Assembly: GCF_039535095.1 (NCBI RefSeq)
Contig: NZ_BAAAWN010000001.1
Coordinates: 3,844,001 to 3,908,000 of the forward strand
DNA length: 64,000 nucleotides
Source: Arthrobacter ramosus
GTDB taxonomy: Bacteria; Actinomycetota; Actinomycetes; Actinomycetales; Micrococcaceae
Direction: 5' to 3'
A program made the position numbers and the translations under genes. This document shows, piece by piece, positions 28,492-40,522 of this stretch. The notes below the pieces were generated by a model. The model saw only the letters and a list, made by a program, of their open reading frames with translations, did no database searches and had not been told where the DNA came from. Numbering within the stretch: the stretch's first letter is position 1; every line of letters starts with the position of its first letter.

Positions 28492-29688
28492 CTAAGGGGT
28501 TGCCAGGACGGGCGGGGCGTTGCGGGCGTTGAGTTGTCGGCGCCAACGGGTGAACAGGCGCGGCTGATTCACACCCAGAACGCCCACCGGTTCCTCGCCC
28601 CGGTAATACACGGCCAGGAAGCTGTGGTTCTCGAGCTGCCCCGCCTCGATCTCGACGCGCTCTGCGTCCCGCGCATGGCCGGCGAACTGGAGCGTCACTC
28701 CGTACTGGTCAGACCAGAAGTACGGCAGGTTGAGGGGAAGAGGCGCGGCTGAGTGATCCAAGAGCCCGGTCACGGCAAGGGCGGCACGTTCCTGCGCGCC
28801 GCTCCAATGCTCCACGCGGTGGTGCCGCCCGCTGCGTTCGTCGAACCAGGCCGCACAGTCTCCCACCGCAACCACGCCGGGAACGTTGGTCCGGCCCATC
28901 GAATCGCACGTAACGCCGTCGTCGATCGCCAGGCCCGAACCGGCCAGCCACCCGACATTGGGGACCGCACCGATTCCGAGGAGTACGACGTCGGCGGAAC
29001 GGTAATGGCCGTCGCTGAGCCGGACACCGGTCACATTTCCTTCGTAGCTGTAATACAAGTCGATTCCCGTGTCACAAATCAGCTCCACTCCATTGATCCC
29101 ATGGAGCGTGGCCATGACGGCAGCCATCTCCGGACCGAGCGGAGCGCTAAGCGGCACTCCACTCTTGCAGATGACGGTTACGTCCATTCCCAAACCCTTG
29201 GCTGTTGATGCGACCTCCGCGCCGATAAAGCCCGCGCCCACAACCAACAGGCGGCTGCCGGCAACGAGCTCCGGGGCCAGATCCTGGGCATCCTGGAGAG
29301 TCCGCAGCGTGAACACATTGGCTAGGCCCGCAAGTTCAGGCAGTGTGCGGGCCGAGGCTCCTGTGGCAATCACGACGCCGTCAGCCACCACAGTGCGCCC
29401 GTCGCCTAGCGTGATGGTCCTGGTGGCGGCGTCAAAGCTTCGTGCCGGCGAGCCCAGCAGCCATTCGGCCTGGAGCGGGTCATCTGCACCCGCCTCCTCG
29501 GCTTCCAACATGAGGTGCTTGATACCGATTTTTCCCGCCAGGAACTCCTTGGACAGGGGCGGGCGGTCATAGGGCCGCTGCTGCTCATCGCCAATGATGA
29601 GCAACCGGCCAGAAAAACCCTGCGCCCGGGCAGCGCGGGCGGCGGAAAGACCCGCCAATGATGCACCCACGATCGCCAATGTCTCCAT
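28492..29688 (-). CDS. FAD-dependent ferredoxin reductase of the Rieske oxygenase system
   Basis: The 398-residue protein has two dinucleotide motifs, LAIVGASLAGLSAARAARAQ (residues 4-23, FAD) and RLLVVGAGFIGAEVASTAKG (about 146, NADH). The conserved YDRPPLSKEFL and the late GVVAVGDCAAW are also present. It has no plant-type 2Fe-2S domain, so it is a glutathione-reductase-type (BphA4-like) reductase that needs a separate ferredoxin. That ferredoxin is encoded divergently at 29922. It is first in the operon with the oxygenase, 45 bp upstream of it. Confidence 0.88.
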   Translation of the reverse strand: METLAIVGASLAGLSAARAARAQGFSGRLLIIGDEQQRPYDRPPLSKEFLAGKIGIKHLMLEAEEAGADDPLQAEWLLGSPARSFDAATRTITLGDGRTVVADGVVIATGASARTLPELAGLANVFTLRTLQDAQDLAPELVAGSRLLVVGAGFIGAEVASTAKGLGMDVTVICKSGVPLSAPLGPEMAAVMATLHGINGVELICDTGIDLYYSYEGNVTGVRLSDGHYRSADVVLLGIGAVPNVGWLAGSGLAIDDGVTCDSMGRTNVPGVVAVGDCAAWFDERSGRHHRVEHWSGAQERAALAVTGLLDHSAAPLPLNLPYFWSDQYGVTLQFAGHARDAERVEIEAGQLENHSFLAVYYRGEEPVGVLGVNQPRLFTRWRRQLNARNAPPVLATP

Positions 29689-29726
29689 GGCTTCCTCCTC
29701 GCCGAGCCGTTCGAAAAGTTATTGCG

Positions 29727-29852
29727 CAATACGCAACCAACTTCATTATGCGAAACAGCGTGACCGACTTCACATCGCGTGTCAAGGAATCTGCGCAGGA
29801 AATTAAACCCCTTGACAAGTCCCTGTGAGGTCAATCACTCTGTTGCGTATTG
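29727..29852. promoter_or_regulatory. Inverted CAATACGCAAC motifs in the betaine divergent promoter
   Basis: CAATACGCAAC (29727-29737) and its exact reverse complement GTTGCGTATTG (29842-29852) flank the centre of the 233-bp region between the reductase and Rieske ferredoxin genes. TTGACA at 29812-29817 could be the -35 of the ferredoxin-dmg operon, though the -10 is poor. On the minus strand CATAAT (29745-29750) is a candidate -10 for the reductase operon. The GTTGCG/CGCAAC core recurs at the creatinase promoter (40477-40501), suggesting shared IclR-type control. Confidence 0.5.
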
Positions 29853-29921
29853 TGATCAGCGTTGATCATGAGACAACCGCCCCACAGGTTTCGACCAGCC
29901 CGGTGAAAGAAGGTTCGTGAG

Positions 29922-32830
<2,909 letters not shown>

Positions 32831-32885
32831 CGCCCTCCTGGCTACCGGACACAGCAATGGGGATCACTTCAAAGGAGTTCAACTA

Positions 32886-34628
32886 ATGGCCAACGAAAAG
32901 TTTGACTACGTCATTGTGGGTGGGGGCAGCGCCGGATCGGTGCTGGCAGACAGGCTCAGCGCAGACCGGACCAAGACCGTCCTGGTCCTGGAGGCTGGCC
33001 GGAGCGACTACCCCTGGGACCTGTTCATCCAGATGCCAGCAGCGCTCACGTTCCCCAGCGGGAACAGGTTCTACGACTGGCGCTACCAATCCGACCCCGA
33101 GCCGCACATGCACGGACGGCGGATCGCCCACACCCGCGGCAAGGTTTTGGGAGGCTCCAGCTCCATTAACGGGATGATCTTCCAGCGCGGCAATCCCTTG
33201 GACTACGAACGCTGGGGAGCCGACGCCGGGATGGAGACCTGGGACTTCGCCCACTGCCTCCCGTACTTCAACCGCATGGAGACCGCCCTCGCCGCGGATC
33301 CCGACGACGAGCTACGTGGACACAACGGACCGCTGGTCCTGGAACGCGGCCCGGCGCGCAATCCCCTCTTCCAAGCATTCTTCCGCGCCGCCCAACAAGC
33401 CGGATTCGCACGGACCAACGATGTCAACGGGTACAGGCAGGAGGGCTTCGGCCCCTTCGACCGCAATGTGCACAAGGGGCAGCGGCTCTCCGCCTCCCGT
33501 GCCTACCTGCGGCCGCACCTCGACCGGCCCAACCTCACCGTGCGGACCCGGGCGCTCGTATCGAAAATCAACTTCGACGACATTGGAACTTCCGATGTCA
33601 GGGCCACGGGCGTCAGCTACCGCCGCAACGGCAAGCAGCACAGCGTGGACGCCCAGGAAGTCGTCCTGTGCGGAGGAGCCATCAACACGCCGCAGCTCCT
33701 GCAGTTGTCCGGCGTCGGGGACTCCACGCACCTCAAGTCCCTGGGCATCAAACCCGTGGTTGACCTTCCCGGTGTCGGCGAAAACCTGCAGGATCATCTG
33801 GAGGTCTACATCCAGCACGCCTGCACCCAGCCGGTGTCCATGCAGCCAAGCCTGAGCCTGTGGCGCTATCCGTGGATCGGCCTGCAGTGGCTGTTCGGGC
33901 GCAAGGGGCCTGCGGCCACCAACCATTTCGAAGGCGGCGGTTTTGTGCGCTCCAACGAGGACGTGGCCTACCCCAACCTGATGTTCCACTTCCTGCCGGT
34001 GGCCGTCCGCTACGACGGCCAGAAGGCCGACGCCAAGCATGGCTACCAAGTGCACATCGGGCCCATGTATTCCGACGCCCGTGGCAGCCTGAAGATCACC
34101 TCCACGGACCCCACCGCCCACCCGTCCATGAAATTCAACTACCTTTCCACAGAGCAGGACCGGCGCGAGTGGGTCGAAGCCATCCGGATTTCCCGGAACA
34201 TCCTGGAGCAGTCTGCCATGGCGCCTTTCAATGGCGGCGAGCTCTCCCCCGGCCCAGCCGTCCAGACAGACGAGGAAATCCTCGACTGGGTGGCCCGCGA
34301 CGCCGAAACCGCCCTGCACCCTTCCTGCACAGCCAAGATGGGCCCGGCCACCGATCCCATGGCCGTAGTGGACCCGCTCAGCATGAGGGTGCATGGCACC
34401 TCGGGCCTGCGGGTGGCTGACGCTTCGGCAATGCCCTACGTGACCAACGGCAACATCTACGCGCCGGTCATGATGCTGGCCGAGAAAGCTGCGGACTTGA
34501 TTCAGGGCCGCGAACCCCTCGCTCCGATCGCCGCCGAGTTCTACCGGCACGGTACGGTTCCGGGTGCAGAGGGGCCGGTTCCGGTCAGCCTGGAAAGCCA
34601 GCCCGAGGCAACTTCGGCAAGGAACTAA
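32886..34628 (+). CDS. betA: Choline dehydrogenase (GMC oxidoreductase)
   Basis: The 580-residue flavoprotein starts at ATG 32886 after AAAGGAG. The FAD motif is [23 protein letters not shown] signature 1 is [20 protein letters not shown], and signature 2 lies in [16 protein letters not shown]. The catalytic His region is [11 protein letters not shown], and the C-terminal flavin motif is [18 protein letters not shown]. It oxidises choline to betaine aldehyde, and betB follows 8 bp later. It is 20-30 residues longer than typical BetA because of a C-terminal tail rich in Pro, Glu and Ser. Confidence 0.92.
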   Translation: MANEKFDYVIVGGGSAGSVLADRLSADRTKTVLVLEAGRSDYPWDLFIQMPAALTFPSGNRFYDWRYQSDPEPHMHGRRIAHTRGKVLGGSSSINGMIFQRGNPLDYERWGADAGMETWDFAHCLPYFNRMETALAADPDDELRGHNGPLVLERGPARNPLFQAFFRAAQQAGFARTNDVNGYRQEGFGPFDRNVHKGQRLSASRAYLRPHLDRPNLTVRTRALVSKINFDDIGTSDVRATGVSYRRNGKQHSVDAQEVVLCGGAINTPQLLQLSGVGDSTHLKSLGIKPVVDLPGVGENLQDHLEVYIQHACTQPVSMQPSLSLWRYPWIGLQWLFGRKGPAATNHFEGGGFVRSNEDVAYPNLMFHFLPVAVRYDGQKADAKHGYQVHIGPMYSDARGSLKITSTDPTAHPSMKFNYLSTEQDRREWVEAIRISRNILEQSAMAPFNGGELSPGPAVQTDEEILDWVARDAETALHPSCTAKMGPATDPMAVVDPLSMRVHGTSGLRVADASAMPYVTNGNIYAPVMMLAEKAADLIQGREPLAPIAAEFYRHGTVPGAEGPVPVSLESQPEATSARN

Positions 34629-34636
34629 GGAGCGGC

Positions 34637-36157
34637 ATGAACACCCCACAACTTTCACGGATCCACACGGTGCGCGGCAGCTACGTCGACGGCGGCTGGC
34701 AGCAGTCCAGCGGAGGCACCCGGAGCATCAGCTGCCCGGCGGACGGTACGCACGTTGCCGACGTCGCGGAGTGCACCTCGGCCGACGCGGAGGCCGCTGT
34801 GGCGAGCGCCCGGAAGGCGTTCGACGACGGCGGCTGGCCGAACACGCCGGAACTGGAACGCGGCGCGATCCTGCTCCGCGTGGCCGGGTTGCTGCAACGG
34901 GACAAAGCCGGATACGCGGCGGCCGAAGCCCTCGACACCGGGAAGCGGCTGATTGAAGCCGAATACGACATCGACGACGTCATAGCCTGCTTCCGCTACT
35001 ACGGCAGCGTGGCAGGCACGGACGCGGGCCGCGTGATCGATACCGGCCGGCCCGGCGCCATCAGCCGGGTCGTCCATGCGCCCGTAGGCGTCTGCGGCCT
35101 TATCACGCCGTGGAACTACCCGCTCCTGCAAGCTTCGTGGAAGGTTGCGCCCGCACTCTTGGCCGGCAACACTTTTGTCCTCAAGCCCAGTGAGTTGACG
35201 CCTTCGACGTCCATCCTGCTTATGGACACGCTGCGGGAAGCCGGCGTGCCCGACGGCGTCGCGAACCTTGTGACGGGAACGGGACCCGAGGTGGGTGCGG
35301 TACTTAGCTCGGATCCGCGGGTCGATCTGGTCTCCTTCACGGGCGGCCTCGAAACCGGCAAGCGGATCATGGTGGCCGCGGCGGAGACGGTCAAGCGCGT
35401 GGCCCTTGAGCTCGGCGGCAAGAACCCGAACGTCGTGTTCGCCGACGCCGACCGGGAGGCCGCGATCGACAACGCCTTGACTGCCGTCTTCCTGAACTCG
35501 GGCCAGGTGTGCTCGGCCGGGGCACGGCTCATTGTCGAAGAGTCCATTCACGAGGAGTTCGTGGCCGAAGTGGTGCGCCGGGCACGCCAGATCCGGTTGG
35601 GCGGCCCCTTCGACCAGAAAGCCCAGACAGGCCCGCTGATCTCCACGGCCCACCGGGACAAGGTCCACGCCTACGTGCGGGCCGGTGTTGCGGAAGGCGC
35701 CCGGCTGCTGTGCGGGGGCTTCATTCCGGACAGCCCGGAGCTGGCCGGTGGCAGTTTCTACCCGCCCACCGTGCTGGACGGGTGCACGACCTCGATGCGC
35801 GTTGTGCAGGAGGAATCCTTTGGCCCCGTCATGACGGTGGAAACATTCACCACCGAGGAAGAGGCCGTCCGGCTGGCCAACGACACCGTCTACGGACTGG
35901 CCGGCGCTGTGTGGACGGCAGACGCGTCGAAAGCCCAGCGGGTTTCGGAAGCGTTGCGCCACGGGACGGTCTGGATCAACGACTACCACCCTTATGTCCC
36001 GCAAGCCGAATGGGGCGGCTTCGGACAGTCAGGCAATGGCCGCGAATTGGGGCTCGCGGGCTTGGCCGAATACCGAGAAACAAAGCACATCTGGCAAAAC
36101 ATCAGCCCCGGGCCCAGCTATTGGTTCGAGCCGTCGCAGGCAGGAGTACAGCAATGA
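34637..36157 (+). CDS. betB: Betaine-aldehyde dehydrogenase
   Basis: The 506-residue NAD(P)-dependent aldehyde dehydrogenase has the catalytic Glu258 in ALELGGKNP and Cys292 in [12 protein letters not shown]. It starts after AAGGAG and has the standard nucleotide-binding region ([31 protein letters not shown]). It oxidises betaine aldehyde to glycine betaine, completing choline oxidation. Its stop codon overlaps the start of the next gene (ATGA), so it is translationally coupled to the importer. Confidence 0.92.
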   Translation: MNTPQLSRIHTVRGSYVDGGWQQSSGGTRSISCPADGTHVADVAECTSADAEAAVASARKAFDDGGWPNTPELERGAILLRVAGLLQRDKAGYAAAEALDTGKRLIEAEYDIDDVIACFRYYGSVAGTDAGRVIDTGRPGAISRVVHAPVGVCGLITPWNYPLLQASWKVAPALLAGNTFVLKPSELTPSTSILLMDTLREAGVPDGVANLVTGTGPEVGAVLSSDPRVDLVSFTGGLETGKRIMVAAAETVKRVALELGGKNPNVVFADADREAAIDNALTAVFLNSGQVCSAGARLIVEESIHEEFVAEVVRRARQIRLGGPFDQKAQTGPLISTAHRDKVHAYVRAGVAEGARLLCGGFIPDSPELAGGSFYPPTVLDGCTTSMRVVQEESFGPVMTVETFTTEEEAVRLANDTVYGLAGAVWTADASKAQRVSEALRHGTVWINDYHPYVPQAEWGGFGQSGNGRELGLAGLAEYRETKHIWQNISPGPSYWFEPSQAGVQQ

Positions 36158-37188
36158 GCAGTCCTGACATATCAGTGCGCAACCTCTGGAAGGTCTTCGG
36201 ACCCGGAGGTGAAAAGATCCCCAAGGACCCCGAACTCTCGGCTTTGAGCTCGGCTGAATTGCTTGAACGCACCGGGTGCAATGCTGCAGTACGCGACATG
36301 AACTTCGACGTCGCGAAGGGCGAGGTGTTCGTCGTCATGGGCCTGTCCGGATCAGGAAAGTCCACCCTGATCCGGTGCCTCACCCGGCTGATCGAACCGA
36401 CGTCGGGGAGCGTCCTGGTGGACGGCAAGGACGTGATGCAGGCAGGAACCGGCGAGCTTCGGGAGCTGCGCCGGCGGAAAATGTCCATGGTCTTCCAGCA
36501 TTTCGGCCTCCTGCCGCACCGCACCGTCCTGGACAACGTGTCCTACGGGCTGCAGATCCGTGGCGCCGCCAAGAACGAGCGCTACGCCAGGTCCCGCGAA
36601 ATCATCGAGCTCGTAGGCCTCAAGGGTTACGAACAGCATTTCCCGGACCAGCTCTCCGGCGGAATGCAACAGCGCGTCGGACTCGGCCGCGCCTTGGCAG
36701 GCGATCCGGACACCATCCTCTTTGACGAACCGTTCTCTGCCCTGGACCCGCTCATCCGGCGCGACATGCAGGCGGAAGTCATCCGGCTGCACAAAGAGAT
36801 GGGCAAGACGATGGTTTTCGTCACCCACGACCTTTCGGAAGCGCTCAAACTCGGGGACCGCATCCTGATCATGCGGAACGGGGAGACGGTCCAATGCGGC
36901 ACTGGCGATGATCTCGTCGGATCGCCTGCGGACAAGTACATTGCCGACTTCGTCTCCGAAGTACCTCGCGCGGATGTCCTGACGCTCAAGTGGATCACCG
37001 ATCCTTTGGCTTTGGGCACTCCCGGGGATGCTCCTGTCCTGAGCGCAGGCATGATCATCCGCGACGCCATTCCCACCGTCATGAACTCATCGTGTCCTGT
37101 CCTGGTGGAAGACTCCGGCAAGATCACCGGCCAGATCGACCGCGACAGCATCTTGTCGGTCATCCGCAGCGCGGAAGTTGCGGCGTGA
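36154..37188 (+). CDS. proV: Glycine betaine/choline ABC importer, ATPase
   Basis: The product has 344 residues. The Walker A motif is GLSGSGKST, the signature [15 protein letters not shown], Walker [14 protein letters not shown] and the switch His FVTHDL. The N-terminal region includes a family-typical insertion before Walker A ([20 protein letters not shown]). Residues about 280-340 ([20 protein letters not shown]) are one CBS-like module, related to the ionic-strength sensors of OpuA/ProV proteins. It energises the permease whose start overlaps its stop (TGATG). Confidence 0.92.
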   Translation: MSSPDISVRNLWKVFGPGGEKIPKDPELSALSSAELLERTGCNAAVRDMNFDVAKGEVFVVMGLSGSGKSTLIRCLTRLIEPTSGSVLVDGKDVMQAGTGELRELRRRKMSMVFQHFGLLPHRTVLDNVSYGLQIRGAAKNERYARSREIIELVGLKGYEQHFPDQLSGGMQQRVGLGRALAGDPDTILFDEPFSALDPLIRRDMQAEVIRLHKEMGKTMVFVTHDLSEALKLGDRILIMRNGETVQCGTGDDLVGSPADKYIADFVSEVPRADVLTLKWITDPLALGTPGDAPVLSAGMIIRDAIPTVMNSSCPVLVEDSGKITGQIDRDSILSVIRSAEVAA

Positions 37189-39221
37189 TGTCCACTCTCG
37201 TTCGCGATCGCGCCCCGGTCCAAGCTACCCCTGTCTCCGTCCGCGCACCGCGCAAGCGGCTCAGCCGGCGCACCCTGATCCTGAGCGGGGCCGGCGTCGT
37301 GTGGCTTGTTGGATTCCTGTTCCTCCACGGCACGGCGACCCTCACGCTGCCGGCGTCGGAGCTTACTGATCTCCACCGCTCCCTCAACCAATTCAACGCC
37401 TGGGTGGCATCGAACCGTGCGGATAATCCCGTCTTCCAGTACGTTTTCACCCCCCTCCGCTCCGCCGTCGACGCCGTCGCCAACCTGTTCATCGGCATTT
37501 TCGCCGCCAGCTCCACCGGGCTTCGCCTGCCGGAAATCGGCTGGCTGGGAACCGTCGCGCTGCTCAGCTGGATCGCCTTCGCGGTGGGCAATGCCCGCGT
37601 GGCTTTGCTGACCGCGGCGGCCTTCGTGTTCTTCGGCCTCCAGGGGCTGTTTACGGAAGCGGCTTACACCTTCGCCCTCGTCATCACAGCCGTGCTGTTC
37701 ACGCTGCTGATCGGCATCCCCCTCGGAGTGCTGGCCGGAGTCTATGGCCGGGTTGCCAAGGTGATCACTCCGGTCCTCGACTTCATGCAGACCCTTCCCA
37801 CCTTCGTTTACCTGGCACCGCTGGCCCTCATCTTCCTGATCGGCCCCGCCTCCGCCGTGATCGCCACCGTGATCTACGCGGCGCCTCCGGTCATCCGACT
37901 GACGGCGCATGGCATCCGGTGCATCCCGGAAAACACCCGGGAAGCCTCCGACTCCTTGGGAACCACCGGCTGGCAGCGGCTCCTCACCCTTCAGCTCCCC
38001 CTCGCTCGGCGCACCATCGTGATGGGGATCAACCAGAGCACCATGGCCGCGCTGTCCATGGTGACCATCGCGGCGCTGATCGCAGCGCCCGGGCTGGGAC
38101 AAGTGGTTATCCGCGCCCTGCAGTCGCTCGACGTCGGCACGGCGGTCAATGCCGGACTGTCGATCGTCCTGCTGGCCATTGTGCTGGACCGCGTGACCAC
38201 GGCCGCCAGCCGCCGGGCCGAACCCGGAGCAAACCGAAAGCGCCGGATATCGCGGCGAACCCGGTACATTTTGCTGGCGCTCAGCTTGCTTGTGGTGCTC
38301 GCCATGGTCCAGTTGTCCCGCACAATGCTCTGGGCCGCCGCCTTCCCGAAGGATCTCAACATCGGCCCGGCCATTGTCAGCGGAGTGAGCTCGGCCAGCG
38401 AATGGCTGCAGACCAACCTCTTCCTCTTTACGGTGTCCTTCCGCGAGGCAGTCACCAACGGAATCCTCAACCCGTTCCAGTCACTTCTGACGGAAACGCC
38501 TTTCTACCTCCTGGTCGCCGTGATCGTCGTAGCGGCTTTTGCCCTCGGCGGCTGGAAGCTGGCAGCGGTCACGGCATCGTGCTTGGCCGTGATCATCTAT
38601 TTGGGCCTGTGGAGCGATTCCATGGTCACCCTGGCAGGCACCCTCGTTGCCACCGCCGTCGTCATGGTCCTGGGCGTCATCTTCGGCGTGGCCATGGGCA
38701 GGTCCAACAAAGTGGACCAGCTCATGCGGCCCATGCTTGACGCGGGCCAGACCATGCCTGCTTTCGTCTACCTGGTTCCGTTCCTGGGCCTCTTCGGCGC
38801 AACACGCTTCACCGCCATCATCGCAGGCATCATCTACGCGGCGCCCGTGGCCATCAAGATCACGGCCGACGGCATCGCCGCAATTTCCCCCACCGTCATG
38901 GAAGCGGCCGTCTCCAGCGGCTCAACCCCCTGGCAAGTCATCACCAAGGTCCAGCTGCCCATGGCTCGGCAATCCTTGGCCCTCGCCGCCAACCAAGGCC
39001 TGATCTACGTCCTCGCCATGGTGGTGGTCGGAGCCCTGGTCGGAGCAGGTGGCCTGGGGTACGACGTCGTCGCCGGCTTTGTCCAAAGTTCACTGTTCGG
39101 CAAGGGCCTCGCCGCAGGCCTGGCCATCGTTTTCCTCGGCATCCTGCTGGACCGTATGACGCAGGCCGTCGCTGCCAACCCCGTCCGAAAAGTCCCCTCA
39201 GCAAAATCACCCGCCCACTAA
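37188..39221 (+). CDS. proW: Fused double-permease of the betaine/choline ABC importer
   Basis: The 677-residue protein carries two complete ProW-type permease domains. The first ATPase-coupling (EAA) loop is at residues about 247-274 (REASDSLGTTGWQRLLTLQL) and the second at about 566-594 (MEAAVSSGSTPWQVITKVQL). A basic linker (RRAEPGANRKRRISRRTR, about 341-360) joins them. The usual ProW/OpuAB is about 280-350 residues and works as a dimer, so this is a head-to-tail fusion. The two halves have diverged; only the N-terminal half has a long hydrophilic segment after its first helix. Confidence 0.9.
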   Translation: MSTLVRDRAPVQATPVSVRAPRKRLSRRTLILSGAGVVWLVGFLFLHGTATLTLPASELTDLHRSLNQFNAWVASNRADNPVFQYVFTPLRSAVDAVANLFIGIFAASSTGLRLPEIGWLGTVALLSWIAFAVGNARVALLTAAAFVFFGLQGLFTEAAYTFALVITAVLFTLLIGIPLGVLAGVYGRVAKVITPVLDFMQTLPTFVYLAPLALIFLIGPASAVIATVIYAAPPVIRLTAHGIRCIPENTREASDSLGTTGWQRLLTLQLPLARRTIVMGINQSTMAALSMVTIAALIAAPGLGQVVIRALQSLDVGTAVNAGLSIVLLAIVLDRVTTAASRRAEPGANRKRRISRRTRYILLALSLLVVLAMVQLSRTMLWAAAFPKDLNIGPAIVSGVSSASEWLQTNLFLFTVSFREAVTNGILNPFQSLLTETPFYLLVAVIVVAAFALGGWKLAAVTASCLAVIIYLGLWSDSMVTLAGTLVATAVVMVLGVIFGVAMGRSNKVDQLMRPMLDAGQTMPAFVYLVPFLGLFGATRFTAIIAGIIYAAPVAIKITADGIAAISPTVMEAAVSSGSTPWQVITKVQLPMARQSLALAANQGLIYVLAMVVVGALVGAGGLGYDVVAGFVQSSLFGKGLAAGLAIVFLGILLDRMTQAVAANPVRKVPSAKSPAH

Positions 39222-39265
39222 CGGCCCTGACACTCACGCACTGCCCCCAACAAGGAGACCCCACC

Positions 39266-40240
39266 ATGAGTAAAGCTGGACTGCTGTTGAAACGAACAAT
39301 TCCCACGCTCGCCGGAACCATGGCTGCCGCCCTGTTGCTCGCCGGCTGCGGCGGCGCAACAGTCAATCAGGCGGCCGCAGCCGGTGCTTCGAGCACCCCC
39401 TGCGGAACCGTCAACGTGGCCCTCAACGCGTGGGTGGGCTACACGGCGAATGCGGCTGTTTACAGCTACATAGCCCAAAACAAGCTCGGTTGCACCGTAG
39501 TCCAGAAGGACCTGTCGGAACAGATTTCCTGGCAGGGCTTCGGCTCAGGTGAAGTCGATGTCATTCTTGAGAACTGGGGTCACGAGGACCTCGCGAAGCA
39601 GTACATCACGGATCAGAAAGTAGCGGTGGACGCTGGTCCCACGGGCAATGAAGGGCACATCGGCTGGTACGTACCGCCATGGATGGTCCAGAAGTACCCG
39701 GACATCCTGGACAGCAAGAACCTGAACAAATACGCGTCCCTCCTTGCCACGTCCGAATCGGGCGGCAAGGGCCAGGTGTTGGATGGCGACCCCGCGTTCG
39801 TGACCAACGATGAAGCCCTCGTCAAGAACCTTGGCCTCGACTACAAAGTGGTCTTCTCCGGTTCGGAAGCAGCACTGATCCAGTCGTTCCGTTCGGCCGA
39901 GAAGAACAAGACGCCGCTACTGGGTTACTTCTACGAACCGCAATGGTTCCTTTCCGAGGTCCCCCTCAAGAAGGTCAGCCTGCCCGCCTACACTCCGGGC
40001 TGCGATGCCGACGCCGAGAAGGTGGCCTGTGACTACCCCGATTACAAACTGAACAAGGTGATGGCCAAGAAGTTTGCGGACAGCGGTTCTCCCGCCGCGA
40101 AACTGCTCAAGGCTTTCTCGTGGACCAACGCGGACCAGAACTCCGTCGCAACCGACATCCAGGGCGGCATGAAGCCCGATGCCGCGGCCAAGAAATGGGT
40201 GGATGCCCACCCCGACGTGGTGGCTGCCTGGCTCAAATAG
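39266..40240 (+). CDS. proX: Glycine betaine/choline-binding lipoprotein
   Basis: The 324-residue lipoprotein has a lipobox LLAGC with Cys28. The mature part has the OpuAC/ProX fold: TVNVALNAWVGYTANAAVYS, the DLSEQISWQGFGSGEVDVIL hinge and Trp/Tyr residues such as HIGWYVPPWMVQKYPDIL that would form the aromatic cage for a quaternary ammonium group. It delivers the ligand to the proVW importer. It closes the operon, and a strong terminator follows 18 nt after the stop. Confidence 0.92.
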   Translation: MSKAGLLLKRTIPTLAGTMAAALLLAGCGGATVNQAAAAGASSTPCGTVNVALNAWVGYTANAAVYSYIAQNKLGCTVVQKDLSEQISWQGFGSGEVDVILENWGHEDLAKQYITDQKVAVDAGPTGNEGHIGWYVPPWMVQKYPDILDSKNLNKYASLLATSESGGKGQVLDGDPAFVTNDEALVKNLGLDYKVVFSGSEAALIQSFRSAEKNKTPLLGYFYEPQWFLSEVPLKKVSLPAYTPGCDADAEKVACDYPDYKLNKVMAKKFADSGSPAAKLLKAFSWTNADQNSVATDIQGGMKPDAAAKKWVDAHPDVVAAWLK

Positions 40241-40258
40241 TCCCTTAACGCTTGCTGT

Positions 40259-40298
40259 GAAGCTCCCCGGATCCTTTGGATCCGGGGAGCTTCTTTTT
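40259..40298 (+). terminator. Rho-independent terminator of the ferredoxin-dmg-bet-pro operon
   Basis: GAAGCTCCCCGGATCC (40259-40274) pairs perfectly with GGATCCGGGGAGCTTC (40278-40293) around a TTT loop, followed by TTTTT. This is the most canonical terminator in the window. Confidence 0.95.
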
Positions 40299-40329
40299 GC
40301 GTTCCGGGACAGGGTCCTACTCATTCTCC

Positions 40330-40342
40330 GCAACCGCGTTGC
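40330..40342. promoter_or_regulatory. GCAAC-cgc-GTTGC palindrome
   Basis: This perfect 5-bp inverted repeat with a 3-nt spacer matches the arm sequence and spacing of the palindrome at 40477-40489. It lies 193 bp upstream of the MFS gene and could be an auxiliary operator. Confidence 0.4.
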
Positions 40343-40362
40343 AGCGAGTGCGCTACCTCTCC

Positions 40363-40428
40363 CCCAGCTAGCTCGCACTTGTTGTCGCTTAGAGCGCCCA
40401 ATACGACAAGTAATGCGAGCCAGTTGGG
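40363..40428. repeat. 66-bp extragenic palindrome, copy 1
   Basis: The arms are CCCAGCTAGCTCGCACTTG and CAAGTAATGCGAGCCAGTTG, with inner TTGTCG/CGACAA. Length and arms match the element at 49388-49453. Here it lies between the terminator of the pro operon and the promoter of the creatine genes. Confidence 0.6.
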
Positions 40429-40444
40429 CTGAACCTGGAGACCC

Positions 40445-40501
40445 TTGACGGTGATGCGCAACACATCTATTCTGGTGCAACAGCGTTGCGTTGAATGCAA
40501 C
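40445..40501 (+). promoter_or_regulatory. Promoter and operator of the MFS-creatinase unit
   Basis: TTGACG (40445-40450), a 17-bp spacer and TATTCT (40468-40473) form a good sigma-70-type promoter. The expected transcription start coincides with the palindrome GCAAC-agc-GTTGC (40477-40489), and a third half-site, GCAAC, follows at 40497-40501. A repressor bound here would block initiation. The IclR-family gene at 43340 is the nearest candidate. Confidence 0.6.
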
Positions 40502-40522
40502 CCAAAAATTCTTGGTGGATTC

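Noticed and set aside
36627..38102. 491-codon frame antisense to proV and proW
   Set aside because: No domain and no start signal; it follows from the codon bias of the coding strand.
40445..40522. N-terminal extension of the MFS transporter from TTG 40445
   Set aside because: The segment contains a -35/-10 promoter and operator palindromes, and its translation is hydrophilic and Cys-rich, unlike MHS carriers; ATG 40523 is preferred.
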